From Limnobacter parvus (GTDB lineage Bacteria > Pseudomonadota > Gammaproteobacteria > Burkholderiales > Burkholderiaceae_B): 64,000 nt of DNA. The translations under genes and the position numbers were made by a program. Within the stretch, counting starts at the first letter, position 1, and each line of letters opens with the position of its first letter. The notes under the pieces were generated by a model. The model was given only the letters and a program-made list of their open reading frames with translations. It searched no databases and was not told where the DNA came from. The DNA is taken from positions 62,001 to 126,000 of the forward strand of contig NZ_JANKHG010000016.1 of assembly GCF_024623725.1 (NCBI RefSeq), in the 5' to 3' direction. Shown one piece after another: positions 8,454 to 17,946 of this stretch.

Positions 8454-11100
8454 AAGGAGGCATTTTATACCTTCCCGTTAGTTTAGAAAGTACTTTCTTG
8501 GCTTTCGCGCGTACCGAGCGCGTAGTTGGTCGAGTCATAAATGAATGATTCGATATTGTGTCGGGCGATGTACCGGGCGATGTACCGGGCGATGTGTCTG
8601 GCGTTGAGGTTTGCTGCTCATTTATGGCGGGAAGGTAAATTTGATAATCACTGCCAAGTTGTGATCGTACTAATGTGTTTAAAGATTTTGGTAAGTCATC
8701 CAGCAATACCTTAATCTCGTTGTTGTTGAAGCTGATTCTTTTATGCCGGTCTGCAATTTTTTTGGTGTTACTTTTTACCTGGTTAATCAAAATATCGATT
8801 GCATTTTTCAGCGCAATCGCTTCGTCACCAGCAGTGGGACTGTCTAATAACGCCCTGTTAAAAGCCTCTTGGTGCTTCAGCAATACTTGGTGTAAAAATG
8901 AGAAGCAAACAAGCGTTGGTGCCAAGTAGTGGTCAGGAATGCTACTGGCTGAATCAAATGCAGTGGCTATGATTGACAACGCTTTTTTTGGATCCTCGAC
9001 CACTTCGTTGAGGTGTGACAAGTCGCAGTTTGCACCCGTTAACTGAGCCTTAATGGGTGTGCTTGAATGTGTGGGCAACAGCGTAAAAAACATTCGCAGT
9101 GTTGTCGATTTCGAAAAATCTATGCCCATTGATGCTCCGTCCATTTCAAGACGTAGGCTGGCATAAGATTGGCCCGTTCGAGTGTTCAGCTTTGTGCGAA
9201 GAGAAAGCGGTTCAAGTAAATCAATAAATGACCCGAAGGAAGTTTCTTCTGGTATTTTTTTTAGCCCCCAACTTAAGGCTGCCCCACCTTCACGCATTTT
9301 GTCGTTGTGTTCAAAGTAGCCTGTCCATGTCACACCTTTATTCGATGTTCTGGTTCCCTGTTTTAAAGCCAAAGAGCCTAACTGCAGGTTGTAGCGGAAT
9401 GTGCCTTGATCGGTATAGCCACATCGAAATTTCATGGATCGCTCGGTCTTTTTCCCGTCGAAAATTGATTTTTCAATTCGATCAATTTGTTCAGTCAGTA
9501 GCCTGTATTGGCTTGTTAAAACTTCTATCTCGTCTAACTTTGTAAACTCTTGGAGTGTTCTTAAATGAGGGGCATATGGATAGCAGTGTTTTATTGCTTC
9601 AATATTATTGTCGTGACTTCTGCCATTTGATAAATAATCCAGGTGGCAGAAAAGTTGTATGGTTGCTTTGTTGATAGATGGTTGCTGAATGGCAGACCTA
9701 AGCAAATGTGTTCCTATTGAATCTCGAATCGACGAAAAATTATCGATAACATTCGATTTTATTGTCAGAATATCGACAGTGGCGTGTTTCTGATTGAACA
9801 CCAATGAACCATAGGTTGCAATTCTGTGAAGCAAGGTAAAATAGTCTGGTGAAAATGCTTGATTGTTCATTGAGGTAATGTGGCCCGTTTCGCAGTATTC
9901 GATCAGTCCTTGGGTGCTGTACGGAATAATCATCGTAGACCACCCCAGTTGAATGATGGTGCCCTCGTCAATGTGGCTTATTAAATGGGCGTACGGTGGA
10001 ATGGCTTTGGCTACCCTGCTGGCAGCGGCATTTTTTGATTGTTTTAGATAATTAATGGTTTCTAGTGCTTGATCAAATGAACTTAACTTACCGGGGTCGA
10101 TTAACACGCCCACCAAGTCTTTAAGATGAGGCATTCCCAGCACCTCATTTGGAGTAAGTACGGTGCTTGGGTCGTAATAAGATTGATAAATGTTTCCTCT
10201 TTTTCCAGCGTCGTATTGCCATTGCATGTAAGAAGAGTAGCTTACTTGGTGATCGGGCTTGATATTGGGGTTACCCGCATTCTGAAAATAGGTTTTTACT
10301 GCTGCGTCGTCTTCGAAATTGCTGATTTTTTCTTGGGCAGCCGATAAGTATGGTTCCAGTTCAGGTGCCGCGTCTAGCACTGCATCAATGAACATCACCA
10401 CATCGCAAACCGTGTCGAATTCTGGCCTCGAATCTATTTGAAATTCATGATGTCGATTTCGTAGCTCAAGAATTAAATTTTTCGATGGACCATCAACCTT
10501 GTAGGCAGATTTGTTTTCTTCGGGCATGAAATACTGGTTGGCCCGTTTTTCCATTTCCTGAATTTTCTTGCTGTGGTGCTGCGCGCTAACTGCCAAATTC
10601 AATTGCTTGGTGGCCCTGCCTTTGAATGCAGAAGTAGTGGGGCCAAACTTGTTAAAGTTGGTGCGAATATCTTCGGCAAACATGGGTAAGGAACTGCCTC
10701 TTGTCCTGAACCAGCGCTTGTGAACATCATGGCTTAGTTTTGGTAAATCGCTAAGGCGGGCAGAATAAATATCGCCTTTGTACCCCAACACCAGGTTCAT
10801 CGCGGGTGAAAACAACAGCGCCGCGCAACCTTCCCAAATCGAGTGATTGTAGGTTCGGCACAAGGAAGGGCCTATGTACGTGCATGGTGTGCAGATACTG
10901 TCTTGGCTAATTTTCTTGACTGCATCAACCATCGAGCTGCGCGAGCCAGCCTTGTTGAACCTGTGCGCATAAGCACCTCGTTCATTCAGCTCTTTTTGGC
11001 GCACCCCCAGTGTCCACGAATCTATCGGCGATTCAAGCTCGGGCAAACAAAGGTCTCGCACACCTTTGTGAACTGGCCCATACTGGTTAGAAATGTGCAT
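8452..11100 (-). CDS. Large protein of unknown function, module copy A (effector candidate)
   Basis: 882 residues, no signal peptide or membrane segment, and no family recognised. It shares with the paralog at 17947-20596 an N-terminal block with GPSLCR, YNH, WEGCAALLFSPAMN and YKGDIYS (residues ~75-125), a FKGR...LAVSA.HH..K.QEMEKRAN block (~150-190), PNEVLGMP, and a C-terminal F.NPSLGSL-like segment. The C-terminus is Ser/Thr/Pro-rich (SPGTSPGTSPDT) and then basic. It starts 41 bases after the ADP-ribosylglycohydrolase gene and is probably co-transcribed with it. The conserved Cys, His and Glu could form an active site, but none can be assigned. Confidence 0.8.
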   Translation of the reverse strand: MHISNQYGPVHKGVRDLCLPELESPIDSWTLGVRQKELNERGAYAHRFNKAGSRSSMVDAVKKISQDSICTPCTYIGPSLCRTYNHSIWEGCAALLFSPAMNLVLGYKGDIYSARLSDLPKLSHDVHKRWFRTRGSSLPMFAEDIRTNFNKFGPTTSAFKGRATKQLNLAVSAQHHSKKIQEMEKRANQYFMPEENKSAYKVDGPSKNLILELRNRHHEFQIDSRPEFDTVCDVVMFIDAVLDAAPELEPYLSAAQEKISNFEDDAAVKTYFQNAGNPNIKPDHQVSYSSYMQWQYDAGKRGNIYQSYYDPSTVLTPNEVLGMPHLKDLVGVLIDPGKLSSFDQALETINYLKQSKNAAASRVAKAIPPYAHLISHIDEGTIIQLGWSTMIIPYSTQGLIEYCETGHITSMNNQAFSPDYFTLLHRIATYGSLVFNQKHATVDILTIKSNVIDNFSSIRDSIGTHLLRSAIQQPSINKATIQLFCHLDYLSNGRSHDNNIEAIKHCYPYAPHLRTLQEFTKLDEIEVLTSQYRLLTEQIDRIEKSIFDGKKTERSMKFRCGYTDQGTFRYNLQLGSLALKQGTRTSNKGVTWTGYFEHNDKMREGGAALSWGLKKIPEETSFGSFIDLLEPLSLRTKLNTRTGQSYASLRLEMDGASMGIDFSKSTTLRMFFTLLPTHSSTPIKAQLTGANCDLSHLNEVVEDPKKALSIIATAFDSASSIPDHYLAPTLVCFSFLHQVLLKHQEAFNRALLDSPTAGDEAIALKNAIDILINQVKSNTKKIADRHKRISFNNNEIKVLLDDLPKSLNTLVRSQLGSDYQIYLPAINEQQTSTPDTSPGTSPGTSPDTISNHSFMTRPTTRSVRAKAKKVLSKLTGRYKMPP
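8561..8596. repeat. Three 12-bp tandem repeats in coding sequence
   Basis: Three near-identical 12-bp units (YCGGGCGATGTR) encode the (S/T)PGT-type repeats near the C-terminus of the 882-residue protein. A 12-bp unit keeps frame, so copy changes would only alter tail length. Confidence 0.75.
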
Positions 11101-11141
11101 GCGATTGAATCAATGGCTATTTTTCATCAACATCGCATGGC

Positions 11142-13700
11142 TCAGGAACCCGCTTGGCGGTCGTAAAAAGTGTTCATGTCTGCAATTAAGTTTTCAACAG
11201 GGTAGAAGCTTTTGCCACCTGCCTCAGCCAAGCCTTGTTCGAAGTGTTCGGTGTCTTCTTTTCTTATCCAGCCTGACCCATGCAATGCCCCCATGGTTTG
11301 CGCAACGATGGTGGCGCAGGTGTCGCTGTCTTTTGTAATCAAGGCGGTTAATTCCACCGCACGTGCAGGGTCGTCATACCCATACTTTTCCAACATGAAA
11401 ATTACACTGGGCAACGTGGCGCCCAAGTAGCTGCGGCTGTTCCAACGTTTTAGAATGGCATCGCAGCGATACATGTCCAGGGTTGACTTGGGGTTGCCGT
11501 CAAGTGCTTCTTGAACAGAGCCCCGGCGAATTGCTTCCGCTTCAGGCGCTTTGTATTTGTGATTTGGGCCAAGGCCTTTCAATAGTTCACTGGGCAGGCG
11601 TCCTGTCGTCCATTTATTTTTCACCGCTTGCTCGAATTCGGCTTCCATTGTTCCGAAATCCATTGCGTCGAAGGCTTCATTCAATCGGTTTGGGTCATAT
11701 TCATCCCATCCCTCAAGTTCAAATTTCTCATTGCTTTCCAAAGCCAATGCAACTTCGTAGAAGGTATCAATAAAGAAATTTTCTGGAAGCTCTACTTTTT
11801 TGCCTGTTAGTTCAGCTTGGCTTCGCAAATGCATGCACTTGGCCATGATTACAATTTGCCCAACCGATGCAATGGCCGACAAAGAACTGGGGTGGGTTAC
11901 CTGGTTGCTTAGCAATACTTGCTCAACCAGTTCATGCATGGTTGCTTTGGATGCCAACAGGGGTAGCAGGTCGTATCCAATTCGCATCATGGCCCCGTTG
12001 CCTGCGCCACCCGCTCGAGTGTTCAGAGTCTTTAGCTCCACCATGCAACGGTCTTCCCAGTTCCAATCTCGTCTTCTGGGGTCTTGGCACATGCGTAGGG
12101 TTCGGGCACCGCCCTCTATTATAAATTCCGCTTTTTTTTCAGGGGGGTCATAAAAGCTGCTAGTGGGCAATTTTGGACGAGTGAATGAATCCATGATTTT
12201 TTTTGGTAAGGCTTCAAGCTGTTTGTTTGGGTTTAGCATCCACTTCATTTTTTCAAACATGCTGAGCACACCTTGCTGCGTGTCATCTGTTGCATTGTGT
12301 TTACCCACGTGGTGCAGCTTGTTACGAAGAATGTTTTCTTTCCAGGTGTTACTAATGCCTGCCCAGAAGTTGTCCAACCTTGAAAATGTGGGTAGCAGAT
12401 AAGTTTCTTTGGTGCTCAATGTTTTACTTTCTAGACCTGCCCCCAGGGCATCGCCGTAAAACCCTGCGCGAATTACGTCGCCGGCATATTTCTTGGCCTG
12501 ATCAACTGACAACTGCGGAAAAGGGAATTTGGTCGGTTCATTGGCAATGTCAACAATGCCTTGCGCTCGAATTGGCATGTAGGGCAACTTATTTCTATTG
12601 GCAATCGCTATTTCTTCGGCGGTCGATTTTTGCTGATTTGCTGGCTGTGCTGGTGTCCCTGTTTGTGGTTGTTTTGGTTGTAAACGATCGGGAGTTTTTT
12701 CAGTCAAGTTTTTAATTATTTGACTGATGTGTGCCAATGTATATCGCTGGGGGCCAGCTGGCGCAACCCCAGGAGCAGCAGCACCAGTCGCTTGCGCGCT
12801 TGCTGCACTTTGCTGAGGAGTCGATTTCGCGGTGCTGGTTGAACTGCTTATGTTTTTATTAAGCGTGGCGCAGGCGGACAATAATTCTTGATACTGTTGT
12901 GGTGTGTTGACGAATTCACTGTTTCTTTGTTGACGCCCTTGATTAACAAGTTCCTGAACAATCGTTTGTAGCTGATTTTCATTGAAACCACCTTGGGCCG
13001 CACAGCTTTTCCGGAAGGCGCAAAGTACAGCCAAACTGGCACTGCGACCAATTCCATTAGCACTGTAGAAGTGTGGCGCTTCAGAAAAAGCGTGTTTGTG
13101 CGGTATTCGATCAAGAAGGGTGAGCAATGTTTGTGCGCTTAAGCTGGTACCGTCATAGTCCGGGCAGAACTCTTGGAAATGCACTTCACTTTCCACCCAA
13201 TTCCCGGCATCGAGAACTTCGAGCGTGACTGTACCCGACAGCCAATTGCCCGAGGGGGCGCTGTTTGCGTGCTTTTGAATTTGTATGCCAGTTAGTCGGG
13301 TTGTGGGTGACAATTCCACAATATCGGGATTTGCTGCATTTTCCCGTGCGGCTAGAATTTGTTCGATTATCCCCGATGAATTAACTTTAAGGTTGGCTCG
13401 ATTCCCCGCTGATATTCGCTCGTAGCTGTAAATGCTGCCAAAGCTGATCAGGCTTGTTCCATTGGCAGCAACTTCCTGTAAACGGGGGGCAAGATTTTTC
13501 AGGTTGTCAGAAATTCGCTTGCTGTCTAAAGACGCACCAACCACGGTGTTGAGTTCTTCTGTTGGCACCGCTTTAAGTTTGAACTGAATGTGGTGACTAT
13601 TTATTTCTTGGTTCTGTGGGCTTCTAATTTGATTGGCGGCGCCAGGAAAACTTGTGTGGTGTGTAGCCCCTGTTGCCTTGGTGTCAGTAACGTTACCCAT
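11142..13700 (-). CDS. Pseudo-tyrosine-phosphatase / ADP-ribosylglycohydrolase protein, module copy A
   Basis: 852 residues from the ATG at 13700 (MGNVTDTKATG), chosen over 13805 because the paralog starts similarly and a candidate promoter lies between. Residues ~40-250 resemble a protein tyrosine phosphatase, with a WPD-loop-like CPDYDG and a P-loop-like SANGIGRSAS; the catalytic Cys position is Ser. A Ser/Gln/Ala/Pro-rich linker follows. Residues ~400-840 form an ADP-ribosylglycohydrolase (DraG/ARH-like) domain: GDALG, ATDDTQQ, GGAGNGAMMR and KDSDTCATIVAQTMGALHG keep the metal-binding acidic residues. Its probable activity is removal of ADP-ribose from a target; the Cys-less domain may only bind. 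First gene of a two-gene unit. Confidence 0.85.
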   Translation of the reverse strand: MGNVTDTKATGATHHTSFPGAANQIRSPQNQEINSHHIQFKLKAVPTEELNTVVGASLDSKRISDNLKNLAPRLQEVAANGTSLISFGSIYSYERISAGNRANLKVNSSGIIEQILAARENAANPDIVELSPTTRLTGIQIQKHANSAPSGNWLSGTVTLEVLDAGNWVESEVHFQEFCPDYDGTSLSAQTLLTLLDRIPHKHAFSEAPHFYSANGIGRSASLAVLCAFRKSCAAQGGFNENQLQTIVQELVNQGRQQRNSEFVNTPQQYQELLSACATLNKNISSSTSTAKSTPQQSAASAQATGAAAPGVAPAGPQRYTLAHISQIIKNLTEKTPDRLQPKQPQTGTPAQPANQQKSTAEEIAIANRNKLPYMPIRAQGIVDIANEPTKFPFPQLSVDQAKKYAGDVIRAGFYGDALGAGLESKTLSTKETYLLPTFSRLDNFWAGISNTWKENILRNKLHHVGKHNATDDTQQGVLSMFEKMKWMLNPNKQLEALPKKIMDSFTRPKLPTSSFYDPPEKKAEFIIEGGARTLRMCQDPRRRDWNWEDRCMVELKTLNTRAGGAGNGAMMRIGYDLLPLLASKATMHELVEQVLLSNQVTHPSSLSAIASVGQIVIMAKCMHLRSQAELTGKKVELPENFFIDTFYEVALALESNEKFELEGWDEYDPNRLNEAFDAMDFGTMEAEFEQAVKNKWTTGRLPSELLKGLGPNHKYKAPEAEAIRRGSVQEALDGNPKSTLDMYRCDAILKRWNSRSYLGATLPSVIFMLEKYGYDDPARAVELTALITKDSDTCATIVAQTMGALHGSGWIRKEDTEHFEQGLAEAGGKSFYPVENLIADMNTFYDRQAGS

Positions 13701-13743
13701 TAGAAAGCCCAAGTTGAAAATATTGGGTAGCGCAATCCAGGGC

Positions 13744-13773
13744 TTAGTTCGCAATACTATTAAAAGCGATTCC
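13744..13773 (-). promoter_or_regulatory. Candidate HrpL/ECF-type promoter, weak match
   Basis: Minus strand: GGAATC (13773-13768), 17-base spacer, GAACTAA (13750-13744), about 44 bases before the gene start. One mismatch in the -35 box and a divergent -10. It is supported mainly by resemblance to the equivalent site before the paralog at 23031-23059: both read AGAACGGAA, then a T-rich spacer, then CGAACT. Confidence 0.4.
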
Positions 13774-13807
13774 GTTCTGTTGGCCCGAATTGCGTAATGG
13801 GACAAAT

Positions 13808-13835
13808 GGAACTGAATTCAAACACGTGTTACCTA
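13808..13835 (+). promoter_or_regulatory. Candidate HrpL/ECF-type promoter for the LRR gene
   Basis: GGAACT (13808-13813), 15-base spacer, TTACCTA (13829-13835), ending 31 bases before the LRR start. It fits GGAACY-N15/16-YYACNNA, shared by other accessory genes in the window. Confidence 0.55.
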
Positions 13836-13866
13836 GGCGAGTTAACCACCACCCAGTTCACACGCC

Positions 13867-14586
13867 ATGATCAACGCCACTCAACTCGCCCAACTGCCCC
13901 GCAACAACCAAAACCCGTCTGCCGCAAGGCGACAAGCTTGCTCAATTCAAGCACCTACCCCCACAGCAGGTGTAATTGCAGCGGCACCCCAAGCTCGGGT
14001 TGGTAGTGTAATTAATGCGGGTAGCTCAGCGGAAAGTTTCAAGCAAGAATTACAGCAGTGGGTAAACCAAGCCACGCCTGAGGAGGGGCATTCCAGAAAG
14101 CGTGCAGCCGAGCGAATTTTGGAAGTATCTGAAAATGCGGGTGAAAGTTTAGATTTGCGTTTTTTATCGCTCACATCCTTGCCAAACTTGGGCCAGTTGC
14201 GTGAGTTGCGACACTTAAACCTAACTGATTGCCAACTCCACAAATTGGCTGAAAATCCACCTGTGGCTCAAGTATTTTTTAATGCTCTAGGCCAATTAAA
14301 CAATTTGCAAACCTTAAACTTGAGTAATAATAATCTTGGTAGGCTGGCAGAGAACCCGCAAGTGGCTAAAGCTTTTGCCAAAGGCCTAAGCCAACTCCGC
14401 AATTTGCAAACCCTGAACTTGAACAATAATAATCTTGATAGGCTGGCAGAGAACACGCAAGCGGTACAAGTGTTTGCTAATTGTTTGGCACAACTACACC
14501 AGTTGCAATCCTTTACGTTGATAGGTGATAACCTGGGCAAACTGTGCGGAAACGCCCAAGTGGCACCACTTTTGCCAACGGTTTAA
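13867..14586 (+). CDS. Leucine-rich repeat protein, 5' part of a frameshifted gene
   Basis: 239 residues ending at a premature stop. After a ~100-residue N-terminal region come LRR units of ~36 residues of the form LNNLQTLNLSNNNLGRLAEN plus an AFAKGLSQ-type helix. The frame breaks in a TTTT run (14570-14573). Adding one T would give APLFANGLSQLKQ and continue into the downstream frame, making an 836-residue protein. LRR proteins of this kind bind other proteins and are common among secreted effectors. An HrpL-like promoter precedes it. It may be a pseudogene, a programmed event or a sequencing error. Confidence 0.75.
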   Translation: MINATQLAQLPRNNQNPSAARRQACSIQAPTPTAGVIAAAPQARVGSVINAGSSAESFKQELQQWVNQATPEEGHSRKRAAERILEVSENAGESLDLRFLSLTSLPNLGQLRELRHLNLTDCQLHKLAENPPVAQVFFNALGQLNNLQTLNLSNNNLGRLAENPQVAKAFAKGLSQLRNLQTLNLNNNNLDRLAENTQAVQVFANCLAQLHQLQSFTLIGDNLGKLCGNAQVAPLLPTV

Positions 14587-16376
14587 GTCAATTAAAACAG
14601 CTAGAGTACCTAGATTTTGGCTTTGGGTATCTGCCCAATAATCTTCAAGCTGCACAGGTGGTTTTTAATGCATTAGGCAGCTACGCGCAGTTAAAAACGC
14701 TAACACTAGACTGTTTATACCAACTACAAAGCGCGGAAGTTATAGAAGCATTTTGCGGTGTTTTGAGCAAACACCGCCAGTTGCAGCATCTTAGTTTGTC
14801 CAATAGTAAACTTGACGACGTTATTGAAAACCCGATAACAGCAAAAGCGTTTTATCAGTGTTTGGGCGAATTAAAACAACTGGAAACTCTTCATTTAGAT
14901 CACAACAGATTGGGGTATTTACCCGATGTGAAATACCACAAACCATTTTTTGATTGTTTGTCGCAATTACCCAAATTACATAGTTTAAGTATTGCTGAAA
15001 ATGGGTTAAGTGAAAATGCTGATCAATTACTAAGCACAAATTCTTTTTGTTATGCGGTGGACAGCCTAACCAACTTAACAAACTTGTTTATTCACGATTA
15101 TTATCACTGCGAAGGCGATGCTAGCTATGGTCTATATGTAGCACACAGTTCTTCAAGGTTGCGTTCAAATTTACGCGCTCACAACAATGTGTATGAACAC
15201 CATAAACTGCTTGTTGAAAACCAGCCGTGGGCTGAGCAAACAGAGCGTATTTTGCTGGAGAAAAGTAAAAGCGTTACAGATGCAATGTCGGCGTTTCAAA
15301 TGTTAGCTTTCGCCCATGACAGGGGTGAGTTAAGTTGGCCACAGGTACAGGTTTGCCTGGAAGGCGTCTGCCTAAGCGTTTTAAACAATTTGGTTCAGGT
15401 CGATGTTGCGCTTGGTGGGTCGCTTGACGGCTATGGCCCGCCGAGCTACCAGGTTAGGGATGAAGATGGAGGTTATAGCGATGGACCTATCGATACCGTT
15501 AACCTGGAGCGACGTAGTGAAGCGGTTCGGAAACAGGAGCTGGCCCGGCTATTAAGTTTGGTGCATTACGGCGAGAACATTGGTGCCTTAACTCGCACTG
15601 CTGCGCTCAACATTAAACTTCATATTCAGGGCAAGCAATCTTCCAGGCAGGCTTTTCCAGCACAACGGGCCTTTCAGGAAAATCAGCAACCACTGCTTGA
15701 TGGTTTGCATTCTGTTCGCGATGCCTTGGGCCTGAATACGAACCATGCAGCGCAGTTCCACACGCAGTACAGTGATTATTTTCATCAACTGGCCAGCACA
15801 CAACAGCAGCCACTAGAAAAACAAAACCAACTGGTACGTGCGCATAAATACGCACGAAAGAATCTTGATGCTGAGGTTCAAGGTTTGCAAAGTGAACAAG
15901 CTCGAATAGGCAATGGCTTGTATCAAACGGGCTTAAAAATTCTGAGTACCCAGCGCATTAAGGCCATTGGTGGTGGGCTACCCCAGGGCATTGTGTATTT
16001 GCCATGGGTAGGAGGTGAAATGGTACAGGCCAGCCAAGCGATTGCCAAGGCCGTGGGTGTTGCAAAGTTGAATGGCTTTGCCGCCGGAGTGGAGAGCCTT
16101 AAAAATTCCTTGGCCACCATGGGCAGTGATTCGGTATTTCAAAAGCCACCACATGAACTTCGAAATTTCAGCCTGGGCGAAAACCTGCAAGCACAGGGGA
16201 TTCAGTTGCCTGAAGATGCAATTGCCATACAACTTGCCGATATTAACCTTGGGGAACTTGCAGACAGTATTCAGACAAGTTCAAACGCCACGGTAGGCCC
16301 GCCAGTGCAAACCGCAGCTAGCAGAACTTCAGCTTTTTCTGGGCGCCTGCGCAGGCTTGGTAATTGGATGCGATGA
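14544..16376 (+). CDS. Leucine-rich repeat protein, 3' part of a frameshifted gene
   Basis: The open frame continuing the LRR gene in the other phase; true homology begins at about 14571. It holds at least three more LRR units (LKQLEYLDF, LKQLETLHLDHNRLGYL, LPKLHSLSIAENGL). About 400 residues of a different, largely helical C-terminal domain follow, with a hydrophobic Gly-rich stretch near QGIVYLPWVGGEMVQASQAIAKAVG, and then a basic tail. The C-terminal domain was not recognised. It is unlikely to be translated independently, as no good start signal is seen. Confidence 0.7.
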   Translation: MRKRPSGTTFANGLSQLKQLEYLDFGFGYLPNNLQAAQVVFNALGSYAQLKTLTLDCLYQLQSAEVIEAFCGVLSKHRQLQHLSLSNSKLDDVIENPITAKAFYQCLGELKQLETLHLDHNRLGYLPDVKYHKPFFDCLSQLPKLHSLSIAENGLSENADQLLSTNSFCYAVDSLTNLTNLFIHDYYHCEGDASYGLYVAHSSSRLRSNLRAHNNVYEHHKLLVENQPWAEQTERILLEKSKSVTDAMSAFQMLAFAHDRGELSWPQVQVCLEGVCLSVLNNLVQVDVALGGSLDGYGPPSYQVRDEDGGYSDGPIDTVNLERRSEAVRKQELARLLSLVHYGENIGALTRTAALNIKLHIQGKQSSRQAFPAQRAFQENQQPLLDGLHSVRDALGLNTNHAAQFHTQYSDYFHQLASTQQQPLEKQNQLVRAHKYARKNLDAEVQGLQSEQARIGNGLYQTGLKILSTQRIKAIGGGLPQGIVYLPWVGGEMVQASQAIAKAVGVAKLNGFAAGVESLKNSLATMGSDSVFQKPPHELRNFSLGENLQAQGIQLPEDAIAIQLADINLGELADSIQTSSNATVGPPVQTAASRTSAFSGRLRRLGNWMR

Positions 16377-16442
16377 AAGCAGCAGCATCTAATGCGCATT
16401 GTGAGCAGCAAGTGCGCATTTCAAGACTTCAGAGTGATGTTG

Positions 16443-17753
16443 TTAAGGCCACCGCGCATCAAGCTGCGCTTGCAGTTGGTGCGGTGTGCCGTTGGGAATC
16501 AACGAAGCAAGCAGGCCAAGCAGTTCGGTTTTTTTACTGCGAATGAATGCATGAAATTCAGTACAGCCAAGTAGCTGCTCAATTTTTTGGTGCTCATTCG
16601 CCTTCACTGCAATGTTGTTTGAATCTGCATAGCTTTTCAGGGTGGCAAGTTCTTGCCAGTCAAGCAGGGCTTCAATATTGTCTGCAGTGCTGGCCAAGCG
16701 GGTCCACTTTGGGGTGGGGGGCACGGCCAGTGTGTTTGCAATTTGCTCGGGATTGAATTCAATCAGGTTTTCAACTGTGGCTTCAAAACAGGGGTCTTGC
16801 TGCACAAATGCATTCTCAAAAAAATGCCGGGTGTTGTTGCTTGCCAATGCAGCAATATATTTGTCGGTTAGCAGCTTTCCAATGTTTTGAAATGCGGAAG
16901 GTGAATTCGGGTTCAGTAGTTGATTGATGTTTGTTGTGGAATTGGGGTGAAACACAAAGCCAGTGCTAAATTCCAGAAGGCGTGAAGCAGGGTGGGTATT
17001 GTGGTTGCCCTGCACACCCAGGTTGGCGCGCAGCAGGTCGGTAATTACCACGTGCACCGGCACCATGTTTTGGTGCGCATTTTGAAGGTTGTGAACCAAC
17101 TGGCTGGGCAGGCCGGTGCTTTGGCACAGCGCCACCATTTTTTGTGTGGTTTCAGCGCTTATTGGCAAGCCCAGGTTCAACAGGTTCAGGCAGTGCTGCA
17201 CGTATTCGGCTTTGCTAATGCTGGAAATATTGTGCCTTGCAATTCGCTGGGTGCTTCGGCAGGGGTGTAGGCCGTATTCAAGTTCCAGGTGGGCCTCAAT
17301 TTGGCTGCGTACCAGTTCTTGCTGAAGCTGTTTGTGCGCCGGAAAGCCGGAATGATTTTGCAGCAGCTTGAACGCATCAACGTTGAAGCGATTGCCCAAA
17401 CCAAGCACTTGCTTGAGATATTCCAGCCGCAACGCGTATCGAAATCGTGGAATGTGTTGGCCAATTTGTGAGAAAACCAAATTGCTCGCCACATCGGTTT
17501 CATCAAGAATGGAATTGATATCAGCAATCGAAGTGAGTTGAAGTGCACTTTTGCGCGCGTCAATAATTGTTGACTTAACCAGTATTAAAAAATCATCAAG
17601 TTTCAGCCTTAAGTTCAATGCGCTTTTAATTTGTTCCTGAAGCGATTCAATGCCTGTTTGCGAAATTGGAAAAGTTTGCGAATTACTTGTATTAACAACA
17701 TCGTTTTGCGACTTGGGTTGCCGGCGGATTAATCCTGAAAAGAACTTGAGCAT
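16443..17753 (-). CDS. Helical protein of unknown function (effector candidate)
   Basis: 436 residues from the ATG at 17753 (MLKFFSGLIRRQ), supported by GGAG about 7 bases upstream; the longer frame to 17891 would run through the promoter. The sequence is rich in Leu, Gln, Asn and Ser, predicted helical, and lacks a signal peptide, membrane span or recognised domain. The N-terminus is short and amphipathic, then Ser/Asn/Gln-rich, as is common in type III secretion signals. An HrpL-like promoter lies ~80 bases upstream. It is convergent with the LRR gene and lies between the two module copies. Confidence 0.7.
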   Translation of the reverse strand: MLKFFSGLIRRQPKSQNDVVNTSNSQTFPISQTGIESLQEQIKSALNLRLKLDDFLILVKSTIIDARKSALQLTSIADINSILDETDVASNLVFSQIGQHIPRFRYALRLEYLKQVLGLGNRFNVDAFKLLQNHSGFPAHKQLQQELVRSQIEAHLELEYGLHPCRSTQRIARHNISSISKAEYVQHCLNLLNLGLPISAETTQKMVALCQSTGLPSQLVHNLQNAHQNMVPVHVVITDLLRANLGVQGNHNTHPASRLLEFSTGFVFHPNSTTNINQLLNPNSPSAFQNIGKLLTDKYIAALASNNTRHFFENAFVQQDPCFEATVENLIEFNPEQIANTLAVPPTPKWTRLASTADNIEALLDWQELATLKSYADSNNIAVKANEHQKIEQLLGCTEFHAFIRSKKTELLGLLASLIPNGTPHQLQAQLDARWP

Positions 17754-17833
17754 GAGCACTCCATATTGCTTGCCGTTAAAAAATAGTCTTGGCGGCATAA
17801 TTTCTACAGGGGTAAGCTGGTGACTTAATGCTT

Positions 17834-17862
17834 TGAGTAAACAAACGGGGGTTGGCGGTTCC
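17834..17862 (-). promoter_or_regulatory. HrpL/ECF-type promoter before the 436-residue gene
   Basis: Minus strand: GGAACC (17862-17857), 16-base spacer, TTACTCA (17840-17834). The whole block, including the spacer (ACCCCC, TTGTTTACT, AAAG), is nearly identical to the site before the PAAR gene at 25345-25373, far beyond what two unrelated intergenic regions should share. Confidence 0.65.
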
Positions 17863-17911
17863 TTTGTACGTTGGGCCACCTTACTTGACAAGTTTGGCTC
17901 ATTCGGTGCTG

Positions 17912-17943
17912 GTGTGTACTTTGTGGATCTGCGTTTCGGATCA
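17912..17943. repeat. 3' flanking repeat of the duplicated module, copy B
   Basis: Matches 8422-8453 closely and sits in the same position relative to the paralogous 882-residue gene, marking the outer end of the duplicated segment. Confidence 0.6.
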
Positions 17944-17946
17944 GGC

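Noticed and set aside
8452-11100. MORN-repeat assignment for the C-terminal part of the 882-residue proteins
   Set aside because: A single G.F...LGSL...G.R..NG...G.F pattern is suggestive, but there is only one unit and no proper repeat series.
11142-11166. GGAACC on the plus strand at about 11146-11151
   Set aside because: It lies within a coding end, points away from any plus-strand gene and lacks a -10 partner.
16391-16420. Bidirectional terminator between the LRR gene and the helical gene
   Set aside because: An 8-bp stem (AATGCGCA/TGCGCATT) with a 14-base loop and no T-run; too weak to call.
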